A DNA stretch of 64,000 bases, from assembly GCA_947579665.1 (NCBI GenBank), contig OX388351.1, positions 53,080,939 through 53,144,938 on the forward strand, read 5' to 3'. Position 1 is the first letter of the stretch; each line of letters starts with the position of its first letter. Below the pieces are notes generated by a model. It was not told the DNA's origin and did no database searches. It worked only from the letters and a program-made list of their open reading frames with translations. Made by a program: the position numbers and the translations under genes. Below, piece by piece: positions 61,882-64,000 of this stretch. The stretch comes from Sympetrum striolatum. Lineage: Eukaryota; Arthropoda; Insecta; Odonata; Libellulidae.

Positions 61882-64000
61882 AACGGTATTTCTTCCCATC
61901 AGCCATGTATTCAAATAAAATAGGGGTGAGGAAAGTTGGAGTGAAGAGAAGTCATGGTGCAAAGAGTTTGTAGGGGATGGATTGAAGGGGTGGAGGGTTG
62001 GTAAAAATATTTGATAAAGATAAGGGTAAAAATCCAATTTATGTTAATGCATTTAATATAACATACACCTCAGAGGTGGTTTCCTCCTGAAAGAAAGTTC
62101 AAATTTTGTAAACCTTTGAACTGCTTTATCAATAACAAAATCAATGAATAGCTCAAGGAATTTTCAGGAAGACTCAGGGTAATATTTTTCCATTCACCAA
62201 CGGAATTCTTTTCATTGTTTACTAATATTTCATTTTGGAATATTTTCCGCGCGTTAGTGCATAACATTTAGCTATGAACGTGATTCAAAGTGTGGTACGT
62301 GATGTTTTGCATTCAGTTGTCACCACAGGAAAGTGATAATTTCTGGCGTCATCTAGATTTCTTCGGAAAGAATGAGATTATGAGCTCGGTGAATCAAAGT
62401 CGTTTGGAGACTATATGTCTCAGCGCTCGCGAAATCTCTAAACGTTTCCTACGTTACAAAATATTTATCGCAATGGTGAAGGGTTTGTGCTGACGACATG
62501 CGGTTGATTACTCATTCCCTTTAGTAGCTGTGCGTTGAATTTAGCCTGAAAAGTGGGTTTAAAATTAGATAGAATCGTTATCGTTTTAATCCCTTGACTT
62601 TCTTGCACGTTACAATCCTTCCTGTTTGAGAGAGTTTACTTTGTTTGCGTAGTGTTTGATCTCCGAAGTTGTTTCCGTTGAAAACAATGAGTGATGGGGG
62701 ATTTTCGACTTCGAAAGGAGGAAATACTGAAGCGAAAATAGGTAAATATAAAGCGCGAAGTCAGGAGAAGGAAATTCCCGATTTCATGCGCAGACGGATC
62801 GAATGATGTTACGCTACTTCACCTTTCTCCTTTCATATCCTCAAACTCTCTCTCCTCCTTCACTCACTATGCTTCTTATGTAAACACGTAGATATTAATC
62901 ATATTCTTGGCAGGTATATTCTCTCTATTCATCGATGTAGAGAAAGCTGGTGTACCAATGTTATCTCTCCTACACTGTAGGGATACGGCGTACGCGTGTT
63001 CCTGTATTCGAATCCCGGAAAGTTGTGCAAGGCTAATGTATGTGAATGTAAGGAGCTCCTGTTTCCAATAAAATTGTCGCTTATTTAAGAAAAATTATAA
63101 ATCGCAGAAGATAACGAAGCAAGTTCGTTTTGTATTTCTATATGTCTCTGTTTTAATAACGAGTCCGCGTCAATGGCTCAGCCTGCGAAATTGGTATGCG
63201 ATTATGAAAGGAATTTGTCTTAACGCAAAGTATGTGGAATTATTTGACTTCTTTATGCTTCATCATTTTTAATACCTAACTAAAAATTACGAGTCTGCGG
63301 GAAAATATCTTTATTAAAAATTACTATATTTTTCTCGGTATTTACGTTGAAACTTAATGGAAGTTAGGAAGGCGTTTGCTATCCTTGCAAATTTTAAAAG
63401 AGGATAATCCTTACCTTAGATATGTGGTACGAACATACAAGGTACATCGTAATAGAGACCTGCTAAAAATAGCAACAGGTACAACTTAATTCATGCGTTC
63501 TCTTTGTATTAGCCATGCGTTGAAATGTTGCAGCAAATACATCTTAAATATCGCTTCTATCACAACCATGTCACCACTAAACTTCCTCGGGATGGGGAAG
63601 TCTGAAGAACAATGAAATATTCCTGATGATTCGAAAAAAGTTGCCCGTATACGCTTGGGAAAACTTGCTGTTGGAGATAGAAATGCCACCGCCTTAATGC
63701 ATTCCGCCTCAGATTATCACCGCGGAAAATCGACAGCCTTTTGCATATCGGCACAAACTTCACGCCTCCGTCCACTTTAATTTACGCAAATAATGGCGAG
63801 TGGGGTTTCCTCCATAAACTGCCAAAAGGGGCGAAACAACTTCATGGGGTTCACGACCCGCGTCTCTCAAAAAATTTTCCGTTTCGTTTACCTAGGCTCC
63901 CCTGCCCCACATATTCACTCCCCCCAAATATCCCACTCCACTGATTGTGTTTTTCCCACCGCAACGCAATCTGCATAGAATCGGTCTCCGCTTGTCCGAG

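Larger units (their letters stand above)
36013..64000 (+). other. pnt: long downstream intron of pointed (incomplete, runs off the window)
   Basis: It begins with donor gtgagt at 36013, and no compatible downstream exon is seen up to the window end. I looked for the ETS-domain signature (QLWQFLLELL and the following winged-helix residues) and did not find it. The region holds hairpins, tandem repeats, repeat fragments and GC/CpG islands listed separately. In Drosophila the shorter P1 transcript starts inside the P2 transcription unit, so an internal promoter could lie here or further downstream; this is inference. Confidence 0.75.

Noticed and set aside
63003..63022. B-box-like tattcgaatcccgg on +
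   Set aside because: The first bases depart from the consensus and no SINE body, tail or duplications are visible.
1..64000. CRISPR arrays, prokaryotic operons, integrated viral or reverse-transcriptase genes
   Set aside because: There are no regularly spaced repeats, no dense gene arrangement and no conserved polymerase or capsid motifs in any frame I read.

Overview
The window is AT-rich, intron-dominated animal DNA. It holds no operons, no long open reading frames and no complete gene. The only protein-coding sequence I can support is three exons on the + strand (15014-15130, 34657-34854, 35662-36012). All have canonical AG/GT borders and matching phases, and they join into 222 codons of an ETS-family transcription factor. 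The peptide has an ERK-type phosphoacceptor (PPLTPGTN), a complete Pointed/SAM (PNT) domain ending GDILWEHLEILQR, and a post-SAM block (ENVPPNLYEEAVCVPDLSDFLG). Together these point to the long, MAPK-regulated isoform (P2 type) of the insect gene pointed (pnt, ETS1/2 orthologue). The very large introns (19.5 kb between the first two exons, more than 28 kb after the third) and scattered SINE, LINE and MITE remnants suggest an insect or other arthropod with a fairly large genome. I cannot name the species.

Layout: 1-15013 is upstream intron or flank with no exon I can recognise. 15014-15130 carries the ERK site and the start of the PNT domain. 15131-34656 is a 19.5-kb intron inside the PNT domain; it contains a tRNA-derived SINE with intact target-site duplications, a MITE-like element and the 3' end of a non-LTR retrotransposon. 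34657-34854 is the PNT core. 34855-35661 is a short intron. 35662-36012 is a GC-rich exon that finishes the PNT domain and then encodes a proline/alanine/glutamine-rich linker. 36013-64000 is intron. The ETS DNA-binding domain is not in the window and must lie downstream.

Outside the exons the sequence alternates between AT-rich stretches and a few-hundred-base islands of higher GC and CpG content. The most striking island (about 44820-45240) packs a repeated CGTGACGC, ETS-like sites, a TTAATTAAT homeodomain site, a CACCTG E-box, a perfect octamer ATGCAAAT and a GC box. Five copies of the high-affinity ETS motif CCGGAAGTG, all on the + strand, lie inside this ETS gene, which suggests possible auto- or cross-regulation. 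Two strong hairpins (37702-37773 and 42597-42644) and several small tandem repeats are unexplained by genes. I found no new multi-gene system; the more interesting leads are the candidate regulatory islands, the hairpins and the modular, symmetric exons.
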